From Myxococcales bacterium (lineage in GTDB: Bacteria > Myxococcota > Myxococcia > Myxococcales > Anaeromyxobacteraceae), in assembly GCA_021784995.1 (NCBI GenBank), contig JAJYHA010000113.1:1-5518 (forward strand): a stretch of DNA of 5,518 nt, written 5' to 3'. Under the pieces are notes generated by a model that saw only the letters and a program-made list of their open reading frames with translations, did not search any database and was not told the DNA's origin. Of the stretch, positions 1 through 5,518 are shown piece after piece. A program made the translations under genes and the position numbers. Each line of letters begins with the position of its first letter. Positions within the stretch are counted from its first letter, which is position 1.

Positions 1-184
1 CCACCCCCGCCCCGCCCGCGGCGAGGGCGGCGTTGGCAACGGCGCCCATCAGCCCGATGCCGGCCCCGCCGTAGACGAGCCCGAGCCCGCGTCGCGCGAG
101 CTCCACCCCCAGGGCGCGCGCCGCCGCGACGTAGGAGGGTCGGGCCCCCGTGGCGGAGCCGCAGAAGACGCAGACACGCCTCAC
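1..184 (-). CDS. LOG-family Rossmann protein, partial (N-terminal 61 residues)
   Basis: The gene begins with GTG at 184-182 and runs off the left edge, leaving 61 complete codons. The translation opens with a short beta strand ending in V-C-V-F-C-G-S (residues 4-10). A helix with A-A-A-R-A-L-G-x-E-L-A-R-R-G follows, then the nucleotide-binding-like stretch [12 protein letters not shown] (residues 36-47). This order is characteristic of the LOG / TIGR00730 family. Characterised members are cytokinin riboside 5'-monophosphate phosphoribohydrolases, and many bacterial members are nucleotide-processing enzymes of unproven substrate. The diagnostic PGGxGTxxE motif would lie further on, outside the window, so the enzymatic role cannot be tested here. 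The start is supported by alignment to the usual family N-terminus and by TAGGAGG at 194-188, although the 3-nt spacing is short; an in-frame GTG at 202-200 has no good ribosome site. It is transcribed divergently from sdhC. The family call is firm and the substrate unknown. Confidence 0.85.
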   Translation of the reverse strand, partial: MRRVCVFCGSATGARPSYVAAARALGVELARRGLGLVYGGAGIGLMGAVANAALAAGGAGV

Positions 185-187
185 GAG

Positions 188-194
188 CCTCCTA
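188..194 (-). promoter_or_regulatory. Ribosome binding site of the LOG-family gene
   Basis: TAGGAGG on the minus strand is a near-perfect Shine-Dalgarno sequence, but it ends only 3 nt before the GTG start at 184-182. It decides between that start and the in-frame GTG at 202-200, which has no comparable site. The same GGAGG string recurs at 235-231 within an upstream inverted repeat, which could matter for translational control. Confidence 0.55.
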
Positions 195-230
195 TAGCGC
201 ACCGGCCCCGGCGGCGGTCGCCCGGGCGCC

Positions 231-272
231 CCTCCCAAAGATGGATGTCACCGCGCAACTGCTCTTTGGAGG
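231..272. repeat. Imperfect inverted repeat in the LOG/sdhC intergenic region
   Basis: The left arm at 231-241 (CCTCCCAAAGA) and the right arm at 263-272 (TCTTTGGAGG) are complementary over 10 bp, with a single bulged C, around a spacer of 21 nt. Read as minus-strand RNA it would form a leader hairpin for the LOG gene. Read as DNA, its right arm overlaps the proposed -35 element of the sdh promoter. It may be an operator half, an RNA hairpin or chance; the arms are seen directly and the role is inferred. Confidence 0.45.
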
Positions 273-293
273 TGATACCCTTTCGGGTATAAC
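266..293 (+). promoter_or_regulatory. Candidate sigma-70-like promoter of sdhCAB
   Basis: In a locally AT-richer stretch, TATAAC at 288-293 matches the -10 consensus at 5 of 6 positions. TTGGAG at 266-271 matches the -35 consensus at 3 of 6, with a 16-nt spacer; TTTGGA at 265-270 with a 17-nt spacer is equivalent. Transcription would start near 300, giving sdhC an untranslated leader of about 95 nt. A perfect dyad at 275-290 covers the spacer and part of the -10, so a bound protein there would block RNA polymerase. The -35 is weak and consensus rules for GC-rich hosts are loose, so the call is moderate. Confidence 0.4.
275..290. repeat. Perfect 6-bp inverted repeat overlapping the sdh -10
   Basis: ATACCC at 275-280 and GGGTAT at 285-290 are exact reverse complements around TTTC. 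As DNA this is a 16-bp dyad positioned as an operator on the sdh promoter. As minus-strand RNA it is a 6-bp stem closed by GAAA, a stable GNRA tetraloop, and would be the first hairpin of a LOG-gene leader. No run of T follows on either strand, so it is not an intrinsic terminator. The repeat is certain; its role is not. Confidence 0.5.
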
Positions 294-382
294 CGAGATC
301 ATTTCCGGCAGGCCCAACTTGTGTTTCTTTGTCGCGTCCCGGCGGAGATGTCGGCAGCACGAACGTCAACCCACGCCGCAGC

Positions 383-387
383 AGGAG
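383..387 (+). promoter_or_regulatory. Ribosome binding site deciding the sdhC start
   Basis: AGGAG lies 8 nt before the ATG at 396. The upstream in-frame candidates, GTG at 321 and ATG at 348, lack a properly spaced site: the GGAG before 348 directly abuts the codon. Extra residues from those starts would also add a low-complexity Ala/Thr-rich tail not expected in this family. Confidence 0.7.
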
Positions 388-395
388 CCCCGCGC

Positions 396-1097
396 ATGAG
401 CGTAACCACCAAGGACGCGGTCATCGGCCCAGGCCCGTCCCGACTCTCGATTTTCTGGATGAGCACCGTCGGGAAGAAGGTCCTGATGGCGCTGTCCGGC
501 ATCATCCTCTTCGCGTACGTCGTCGCCCACATGCTCGGCAACATGCAGATCTACCTGGGCAGCGAGGTCATCAATCGCTACGCGCACTTCCTCCACGCGA
601 ACGAAGGGATGCTCTGGGCCGCCCGCATCGTCCTCCTGGCGGCCGTCCTGGTGCACGCCGTGGCCGGCATCCAGCTCTGGGCCCGGAAGCGCGAGGCGCG
701 GCCCATCCCGTACCGCAACAAGGAGAACATCCAGGCGACCCCGGCCTCGCGCACGATGATCTGGACCGGCGTCATCATCGCCGCCTTCATCGTGTACCAC
801 GTGCTCGACCTGACCGTCGGGACGGCCCGGGCAGGCCTCTACAGGGAGCTCGACCCGGCGTACAACGTCGTCCAGGACTTCGCCTTCTTCCCCGCGGCGC
901 TGGCCTACATCGTCGCCATGGTGGCCCTCGGCTTCCACCTCTGGCACGGCGTCTACTCGATGTTCGGCACCCTCGGGCTCGACAACACCCGATACATGAA
1001 CGGCGTCCGGCGCATCGCGGCCTTCGCGGCGACGGTCATCGCCCTCGCCAACATCTCCGTCCCCGTGGCCGTACTCGCGGGCCTTCTCCACGGATAG
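396..1097 (+). CDS. sdhC: Succinate dehydrogenase / fumarate reductase cytochrome b558 subunit
   Basis: This 233-residue protein anchors the SdhAB head to the membrane and passes electrons between the iron-sulfur subunit and the quinone pool. It belongs to the single-subunit, five-helix cytochrome b558 family. Hydrophobic segments lie at about residues 30-52, 73-95, 120-142, 163-188 and 204-231. They carry His45, His87, His135 and His181, which match the four axial ligands of two hemes b in the Wolinella FrdC and Bacillus SdhC type; His184 in the H-L-W-H-G motif is the adjacent conserved histidine. The family opening S-T-V-G-K-K-V-L-M-A-L-S-G is at residues 23-35. The ATG at 396 is chosen for its spaced AGGAG, although the family core begins near residue 20, so a later start at Met22 is conceivable. 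It is the first gene of the operon, 9 nt before sdhA. Two-heme members normally use menaquinone; that is inferred here. Confidence 0.95.
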   Translation: MSVTTKDAVIGPGPSRLSIFWMSTVGKKVLMALSGIILFAYVVAHMLGNMQIYLGSEVINRYAHFLHANEGMLWAARIVLLAAVLVHAVAGIQLWARKREARPIPYRNKENIQATPASRTMIWTGVIIAAFIVYHVLDLTVGTARAGLYRELDPAYNVVQDFAFFPAALAYIVAMVALGFHLWHGVYSMFGTLGLDNTRYMNGVRRIAAFAATVIALANISVPVAVLAGLLHG

Positions 1098-1106
1098 GCA
1101 AAGACC

Positions 1107-3020
1107 ATGAGCCTGAATTCCCGCATCCCCGGTGGCCCGCTCGCGCAGAAGTGGACCGAGCGCAAGAGCCACATGAAGCTGGTGAACCCCGCCAACAAGC
1201 GGAAGTACACCGTCATCGTGGTCGGCACCGGCCTCGCCGGTGGTGCCGCGGCGGCGTCGATGGGCGAGCTCGGCTACAACGTCCTGAACTTCTGCTTCCA
1301 GGACTCTCCGCGCCGCGCGCACTCGATCGCGGCGCAGGGCGGCATCAACGCCGCGAAGAACTACCAGAACGACGGCGACTCCGTGTACCGCCTGTTCTAC
1401 GACACCATCAAGGGCGGTGACTTCCGCTCCCGCGAGGCGAACGTCCACCGCCTGGCGGAGGTGTCGGTGAACATCATCGACCAGTGCGCGGCGCAGGGCG
1501 TCCCCTTCGGCCGCGAGTACGGCGGCACGCTGGCGAACCGCTCCTTCGGCGGCGCACAGGTCTCGCGCACCTTCTACGCGCGCGGCCAGACGGGCCAGCA
1601 GCTGCTCCTGGGCGCCTACCAGGCGCTGGAGCGGCAGGTGGCGTCGGGGCAGGTGAAGATGTTCCCCCGCCACGAGATGATGGACCTGGTCGTCATCGAC
1701 GGGCGCGCGCGCGGCATCGTGGCCCGGAACATCGAGACCGGGCAGATCCAGTCGTTCATCGGCGACGCCGTCGTGCTCGCCACGGGAGGCTACGGCAACA
1801 CGTTCTACCTCTCGACGAACGCCAAGGGCTCGAACTGCAGCGCCATCTGGCGTGCGCACCGCCGCGGCGCCTACTTCGCGAACCCCTGCTACACGCAGAT
1901 CCACCCCACCTGCATCCCGCGGTCGGGCGACTACCAGTCGAAGCTGACCCTGATGTCCGAGTCGCTCCGCAACGACGGGCGCGTCTGGGTCCCGAAGAAG
2001 GCGGGCGACAAGCGGGCGCCGGCGCAGATCCCCGAGGACGAGCGCGACTACTACCTGGAGCGCGTCTATCCCTCCTACGGCAACCTGGCGCCCCGCGACG
2101 TCTCCTCGCGGCAGGCCAAGTACCGCTGCGACGAGGGCCTGGGCGTCGGTCCGGGCGGCCTCGGCGTCTACCTCGACTTCGCCGACGCCATCAATCGGCT
2201 CGGCAAGAAGGTCATCGCCGAGCGGTACGGGAACCTCTTCGAGATGTACGCGCGGATCACCGGCGAGGACCCGTACGCCACCCCGATGCGCATCTACCCC
2301 GCGGTCCACTACACCATGGGCGGCCTGTGGGTGGACTACGACCTCATGAGCAACGTCCCGGGCCTCTTCGTGGGCGGGGAGGCGAACTTCTCCGACCACG
2401 GCGCGAACCGCCTCGGAGCGTCGGCGCTCATGCAGGGCCTGGCGGACGGCTACTTCATCCTGCCGCTGACGGTCGGCGACTACCTCGCCTCGGGCGGCAT
2501 CGCCAAGGCGGACGCGTCGCACGCCGCCTTCAAGGACGCGGAGCGCGAGGCGAAGGAGCGGCTCGACCGCCTCCTCGGCGCCAAGGGCAAGCGCACCGTC
2601 GACTCGTTCTGGAAGGAGCTGGGCGGGATCATGTGGGAGGAGTGCGGGATGGCGCGCTCCAAGGAGACGCTGGAGCGGGCGCTCGCGAAGATCCCGGTCC
2701 TGCGCGAGGAGTACTGGAAGAACGTCAAGGTGCTCGGAGCGGGCAACGAGCTGAACCAGGAGCTGGAGAAGGCGAACCGCGTGGGCGACTTCTTCGAGCT
2801 CGCGGAGCTGCTCTGCACGGACGCGCTCCACCGCAACGAGTCCTGCGGCGGGCACTTCCGGACCGAGTACCAGACGCCGGACGGTGAGGCGAAGCGGAAC
2901 GACGCCGAGTTCGCCTACGTGGCGGCTTGGGGTTGGAAGGGTGAGAACCAGAAGGAGGAGCTCAACCAGGAGCCCCTCGTGTACGAGAACATCCAGCTGG
3001 CGACCCGGAGCTACAAGTGA
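1107..3020 (+). CDS. sdhA: Succinate dehydrogenase / fumarate reductase flavoprotein subunit
   Basis: This 637-residue catalytic subunit interconverts succinate and fumarate in the TCA cycle or in fumarate respiration. A Rossmann FAD-binding motif G-T-G-L-A-G-G is at residues 40-46. His72, in A-H-S-I-A-A-Q-G-G, is the expected covalent 8-alpha-histidyl-FAD attachment site. Dicarboxylate-site residues are visible: His266 (I-H-P-T), Arg335 (R-D-V-S-S-R), His401 (H-Y-T-M-G-G) and the proton-shuttling Arg435 (G-A-N-R-L-G-A-S). The 33-residue N-terminal lead and the long [16 protein letters not shown] block near residues 92-107 mark the 'Bsu' subfamily (TIGR01811) rather than the E. coli type. Length is normal and there is no frameshift. 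The ribosome site is weak (GGATAGG at 1092-1098, overlapping the sdhC stop), which suggests translational coupling to sdhC. The sequence alone cannot say which direction dominates. Confidence 0.98.
   Translation: MSLNSRIPGGPLAQKWTERKSHMKLVNPANKRKYTVIVVGTGLAGGAAAASMGELGYNVLNFCFQDSPRRAHSIAAQGGINAAKNYQNDGDSVYRLFYDTIKGGDFRSREANVHRLAEVSVNIIDQCAAQGVPFGREYGGTLANRSFGGAQVSRTFYARGQTGQQLLLGAYQALERQVASGQVKMFPRHEMMDLVVIDGRARGIVARNIETGQIQSFIGDAVVLATGGYGNTFYLSTNAKGSNCSAIWRAHRRGAYFANPCYTQIHPTCIPRSGDYQSKLTLMSESLRNDGRVWVPKKAGDKRAPAQIPEDERDYYLERVYPSYGNLAPRDVSSRQAKYRCDEGLGVGPGGLGVYLDFADAINRLGKKVIAERYGNLFEMYARITGEDPYATPMRIYPAVHYTMGGLWVDYDLMSNVPGLFVGGEANFSDHGANRLGASALMQGLADGYFILPLTVGDYLASGGIAKADASHAAFKDAEREAKERLDRLLGAKGKRTVDSFWKELGGIMWEECGMARSKETLERALAKIPVLREEYWKNVKVLGAGNELNQELEKANRVGDFFELAELLCTDALHRNESCGGHFRTEYQTPDGEAKRNDAEFAYVAAWGWKGENQKEELNQEPLVYENIQLATRSYK
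3007..3010 (+). promoter_or_regulatory. Ribosome binding site deciding the sdhB start
   Basis: GGAG inside the last codons of sdhA lies 6 nt before the GTG at 3017, the ideal spacing. This favours the GTG start overlapping the sdhA stop over the in-frame ATG at 3059, which has only a diffuse GGCGG upstream. Confidence 0.65.
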
Positions 3021-3829
3021 GCGGCAATCACGACCACGGCGGCGGCCACAACGGCGACATGAAGCTGACCCTCGACATCTGGCGGCAGAAGAACGCGGCG
3101 GACCCGGGCCGGTTCGTCCGGTACCAGGTCACCGCGAGCGAGCACATGTCGTTCCTCGAGATGCTGGACGTGTTGAACCAGGATCTCATCACCAAGGGCG
3201 AGGAGCCGGTCGCGTTCGACAACGACTGCCGCGAGGGCATCTGCGGCATGTGCGGCTTCGTCATCAACGGCTCGCCCCACGGCCCCGTGCACGGCGGCAC
3301 CGTCTGCCAGCTGCACATGCGCCACTTCAAGGACGGAGACGCGCTGACGCTCGAGCCGTGGCGCGCCAAGGCGTTCCCGATCATGAGGGACCTGGTCGTC
3401 AACCGGAACGCGTTCGACCGCATCATCCAGGCGGGCGGTTTCATCTCCACCCGCACCGGCAGCGCGCCCGAGGCGAACTCGATCCTGGTGCCGAAGGAGG
3501 CGGCCGATCGCTCCATGGAGGCGGCCGCTTGCCTCGGCTGCGGTGCGTGCGTCGCGGCCTGCCCGAATGCCTCGGCGGCGCTCTTCACGAGCGCCAAGAT
3601 CACTCACCTGGGCGTGCTGCCCCAGGGACAGCCGGAGCGGTACGAGCGCGCCCTCAACATGGTGAAGCAGAACGTCGTCGAGGGGTTCGGGCACTGCACG
3701 CTGATGGGCGAGTGCGAGGCGGTCTGCCCGGCGCACGTCCCGCTCGAGGTGATCCCGCGAATGAACAAGGATTACTTCAAGGGCACCCTCAAGCAGCGCG
3801 ACCAGCGGACGGTCGCCGGCGGCGCCTAG
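3017..3829 (+). CDS. sdhB: Succinate dehydrogenase / fumarate reductase iron-sulfur subunit
   Basis: This 270-residue protein carries electrons between FAD in SdhA and heme in SdhC. An N-terminal ferredoxin-type domain holds the 2Fe-2S cysteines Cys71, Cys76, Cys79 and Cys97 ([10 protein letters not shown] motif). The long Cys79-Cys97 spacing is typical of the Bacteroidetes-like SdhB, not of E. coli. A C-terminal helical domain holds [12 protein letters not shown] at residues 172-183 and Cys227, Cys233 and Cys237. By family rule Cys172, 175, 178 and 237 bind the 4Fe-4S cluster and Cys182, 227 and 233 the 3Fe-4S cluster. GTG at 3017 overlaps the sdhA stop by 4 nt (GTGA), so translation is probably coupled. 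Compared with the usual family start at Met15, this gives a 14-residue Gly/His-rich extension. The gene is intact, last in the operon and followed by a terminator. Confidence 0.97.
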   Translation: MSGNHDHGGGHNGDMKLTLDIWRQKNAADPGRFVRYQVTASEHMSFLEMLDVLNQDLITKGEEPVAFDNDCREGICGMCGFVINGSPHGPVHGGTVCQLHMRHFKDGDALTLEPWRAKAFPIMRDLVVNRNAFDRIIQAGGFISTRTGSAPEANSILVPKEAADRSMEAAACLGCGACVAACPNASAALFTSAKITHLGVLPQGQPERYERALNMVKQNVVEGFGHCTLMGECEAVCPAHVPLEVIPRMNKDYFKGTLKQRDQRTVAGGA

Positions 3830-3851
3830 GCCCTCCCGGTCCCCGGCCGGC

Positions 3852-3894
3852 ACGAGGCGTCACCCGCACGCGCGGGTGGCGCCTCGTCTCTTTT
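3852..3894 (+). terminator. Intrinsic terminator of sdhCAB
   Basis: ACGAGGCG (3852-3859), T, CACCCGC (3861-3867) pairs with GCGGGTG (3872-3878), G, CGCCTCGT (3880-3887) around a 4-nt loop. The result is a 16-pair stem with one U-G wobble. A T-rich tail follows at 3887-3894, ending in TTTT. It starts 22 nt after the sdhB stop. On the minus strand the wobble becomes an A-C mismatch and no T run follows, so it works mainly for the plus strand. Confidence 0.85.
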
Positions 3895-4003
3895 CCTGTC
3901 GAACTGGCCCGCCGGGCGGCACGGCGCGCCGCTCGCGGTCCGCGCGACGAGCGGCCGGTCGGCTGCAGCCTCGTTCGCGTCCCCCGAACGCCTCACGGGC
4001 CCC

Positions 4004-4025
4004 GGGTCGCGCCGTGGCGCGACCC
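4004..4025 (-). terminator. Hairpin abutting the SpoIID-protein stop codon
   Basis: GGGTCGCGCC (4004-4013) and GGCGCGACCC (4016-4025) are perfect reverse complements separated by 2 nt. The repeat ends directly at the TGA (4028-4026) of the minus-strand gene, so it would be the first thing transcribed after translation ends. No T run follows on the minus strand, so it is not a classical intrinsic terminator. It could act as a 3' stabilising stem, a U-less terminator or a pause site. The rest of the spacer, 3895-4003, holds only minor GC-rich dyads: a GGCTGCAGCC palindrome at 3961-3970 and CGTTCG/CGAACG at 3972-3990. Confidence 0.45.
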
Positions 4026-5518
4026 TCAGTAGATCTTCGCGACCTCCGCCCCGGCGTAGTAGGCCCGCAGGATGGCGCGGTGGTCCTGGCCCGCCTCGGC
4101 CCTGCCGATGGCGCCCCACTGGCACATGCCCACCCCGTGGCCCCACCCGCCCCCGCGCAGGATCAGCCCGTCCGCCGCCCGGTCGACGACGAACATGGCG
4201 CTGGGTAGGTTCCCGAGCAGCCGTCGGATCCGGAGTTCCCCCTCGACCAGGCCGCGTCCGGCGTCGCCCGTCACGACGAGCACGCGCGCACGACCCGAGA
4301 CGCCACGGCGAGCGACCTCCAGCCTCCGGACGTGCCCCACCGCGAGCCCCGCTGCCAGCGCGTCGAGGTCGCCAGGGGAGAGCCGGCGCTCCCAGCGGTA
4401 TCGGTCGGCCCGGACGCCGGTGGCCCGCCCACACCAGCCCCGCGGCGCGGACGCGAGGAAGGCCCGGAGCGTCCGCTCGTCGGCCAGGCCTCCGCGCCAG
4501 CGCGCCGCCTCGGCCCCGGGGAGGTCCGGGAGTCCGCGCAGGCTGGCGCTGGGGAGCACGGGCCAGACCGCGTCGTTGTCCTCTCCGTGCCCTCCGCAGA
4601 TCGCGGAGTACACGGCGTCGACGAGCACGTGGTCGGCGCGCCCGAAGAGCGCCTCGCCGGCCGTGTCGCGGACCGCGGCGTCGGTGGAGGGCGCCTGCGC
4701 CGCGTCGCCGCGGTAGGCCTGGCAGTGCACCTCGCCGCAGAGGACGAAGGGGTCCGTCAGGTGCCGTGTCCCGATCTGCGCCAGGACGTTGGACCGGGCG
4801 GTCACGGCCTGCGCCCTCAGCGCCTCGGCCGGCGCGCCGGGCGGGATCTCGCTCGGGACCAGCCCCCGCAGCAGCTCCTCGAGCGTGATGGCGAGCACGG
4901 CCGCAAGCCGCCCCGAGGCGTCGACCGTCACGTGGAGCCGCCCGTGGTAGGCGCGGTCGGCGAAGCCGTGCGTGGCCTGGCCGCGGTCGTGCTCGACGCC
5001 GGTCACGGTCACCGCGGCGCCCTCGGGCAGATCGAGCGTCACCAGCTCGTCGGCGACCCCGAGCGCGCGCCCCCGGGAGTCGAGGACCTCCAGGCGTGCC
5101 GCGGGACGGCTGATCAGCTCCGCGAAGGTCCCGGTGCGCTCGCCATGACGCCGGAGGGCCTCCTCCGAGAAGGCGCGCGCCGCCCGCTCGCTGCCGTCTC
5201 CCTCGGCCACCAGGATCCACCGCCTGGCGTCCACGACGCGCCCGGCGATCCCGTAGACGCCCCCGGTGAGGCGCTCGCGGACCTCCACGCCGCGCTCCTC
5301 CCACGCACGGCGAACGGCCTCCAGGCGCGCGCGCTCCCGGTAGGGCCCGTCGCCCAGGAGGGCGTGGTAGGCCATGGCCGCAGGCAGCGCGTCCCGGGCC
5401 CGGACCCGGACCTCCTGCCCCGCCGCGACCGGGAGTCTCCCCGCACCCCGCAGGCGAAGGGAGGCTGCCGTCGACGCACGGAACGCGATCTCCCGCTGGC
5501 CGTCCATGAGGCCGATGG
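4026..5518 (-). CDS. SpoIID/LytB-domain protein, partial (N-terminus outside the window)
   Basis: The reading frame ends with TGA at 4028-4026 and is still open at the right edge. The first visible ATG (5507) is probably internal, because the family usually has I-G-L-x-x-G-x-x-x-I-x-F at this point and a signal peptide before it; neither a signal peptide nor a ribosome site is visible. Numbering from that Met (493 residues), the SpoIID domain covers about 195-330. It has V-P-S-E-I-P with Glu220, equivalent to the catalytic Glu88 of Bacillus SpoIID, then A-L-x-A-Q-A-V-T-A-R-S, the C-G-E-V-H-C pair (Cys257, Cys262) and H-C-Q-A-Y-R-G. The C-terminal signature G-W-G-H-G-V-G-M-C-Q-W-G is at 454-465. 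SpoIID cleaves peptide-stripped peptidoglycan glycan strands in endospore formers; relatives in non-endospore formers are envelope proteins of less certain role. Residues about 45-124 look like an inserted alpha/beta module. It converges on sdhB, 196 nt away, with no functional link apparent. Confidence 0.9.
   Translation of the reverse strand, partial: IGLMDGQREIAFRASTAASLRLRGAGRLPVAAGQEVRVRARDALPAAMAYHALLGDGPYRERARLEAVRRAWEERGVEVRERLTGGVYGIAGRVVDARRWILVAEGDGSERAARAFSEEALRRHGERTGTFAELISRPAARLEVLDSRGRALGVADELVTLDLPEGAAVTVTGVEHDRGQATHGFADRAYHGRLHVTVDASGRLAAVLAITLEELLRGLVPSEIPPGAPAEALRAQAVTARSNVLAQIGTRHLTDPFVLCGEVHCQAYRGDAAQAPSTDAAVRDTAGEALFGRADHVLVDAVYSAICGGHGEDNDAVWPVLPSASLRGLPDLPGAEAARWRGGLADERTLRAFLASAPRGWCGRATGVRADRYRWERRLSPGDLDALAAGLAVGHVRRLEVARRGVSGRARVLVVTGDAGRGLVEGELRIRRLLGNLPSAMFVVDRAADGLILRGGGWGHGVGMCQWGAIGRAEAGQDHRAILRAYYAGAEVAKIY

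Noticed and set aside
246..290. Fluoride-riboswitch-like string on the plus strand (GATGG ... AACTGC ... GGTGATACCC)
   Set aside because: Several consensus words occur in order, but the P1 arms (GGATGT and ATACCC) are not complementary. The leading GGxG needed for the pseudoknot is AAAG here. The resemblance is probably accidental.
305..325. Possible sigma-54 promoter (GGCAGGCCCAACTTGT)
   Set aside because: The invariant GG and GC dinucleotides are not at the required spacing; TT occupies the -12 position.
181..369. A 62-codon minus-strand frame ending in a GTGA overlap with the LOG-gene start
   Set aside because: The overlap looks like translational coupling, but the frame runs through the dyads and the proposed sdh promoter, its product resembles nothing known, and its start has no clear ribosome site. 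A leader peptide cannot be excluded but is not supported.
321..395. N-terminally extended sdhC starting at GTG 321 or ATG 348
   Set aside because: Neither start has a properly spaced ribosome site, and the extension is a low-complexity Ala/Thr-rich stretch unlike family N-termini. ATG 396 has AGGAG 8 nt upstream.
366..2855. An 829-codon open frame on the minus strand, antisense to sdhC and sdhA
   Set aside because: It lies opposite two unmistakable conserved genes. Its product is low-complexity and rich in Arg, Val, Ala and Asp, as expected from the antisense frame of GC-rich coding DNA, and no family is recognisable.
3826..5304. A 492-codon minus-strand frame across the spacer and the SpoIID gene
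   Set aside because: It overlaps the SpoIID-family gene in another frame, and its product is Arg/Gly/Pro-rich without motifs. The frame starting beyond 5507 has clear SpoIID signatures.
1..5518. CRISPR arrays, tRNA or rRNA genes, insertion sequences, attachment sites
   Set aside because: I saw no regularly spaced repeats, no cloverleaf or rRNA signatures, no transposase or terminal inverted repeats, and no direct-repeat boundaries. The window is core metabolism with ordinary neighbours.

Overview
This window is a GC-rich (about 70% by eye) bacterial chromosome segment dominated by a complete succinate dehydrogenase / fumarate reductase operon, sdhCAB. The complex is the type built on a single five-helix cytochrome b558, with a flavoprotein of the Bacillus/Bacteroidetes-like ('Bsu') subfamily. 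This subunit order, the extreme GC content and a neighbouring SpoIID/LytB-domain protein suggest a member of the Myxococcota, Anaeromyxobacter-like. That placement is an inference from family resemblance, not proven by the window.

Layout: (1) Positions 1-184, minus strand, hold the N-terminal third or so of a LOG-family (lysine decarboxylase-like Rossmann) protein that runs off the left edge. (2) Positions 185-395 are a divergent intergenic region. It holds a locally AT-richer patch with a plausible sigma-70-like promoter for sdh, a perfect inverted repeat overlapping that promoter's -10, and a second imperfect inverted repeat just upstream. (3) Positions 396-3829, plus strand, hold sdhC, sdhA and sdhB. 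They are tightly packed: a 9-nt gap between sdhC and sdhA, and a 4-nt GTGA overlap between sdhA and sdhB. A strong intrinsic terminator follows (hairpin 3852-3887 plus T-rich tail). (4) Positions 3895-4025 are a short convergent spacer, with a perfect 10-bp inverted repeat abutting the stop codon of the minus-strand gene. (5) Positions 4026-5518, minus strand, hold a SpoIID/LytB-domain protein whose N-terminus lies beyond the right edge.

SdhA (covalent FAD, dicarboxylate site), SdhB (2Fe-2S, 4Fe-4S and 3Fe-4S clusters) and SdhC (four candidate heme-ligand histidines, so two hemes b) form a membrane complex that moves electrons between succinate/fumarate and the quinone pool, probably menaquinone. 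Every catalytic and cluster-binding residue I could check is present. The LOG and SpoIID genes are transcribed separately and have no evident functional link to the complex.

I found no convincing new system. The most interesting observations are regulatory: the dyads between the LOG gene and sdhC, including a possible Shine-Dalgarno-sequestering switch in the LOG leader. The SpoIID protein also carries an alpha/beta insert of uncertain identity.
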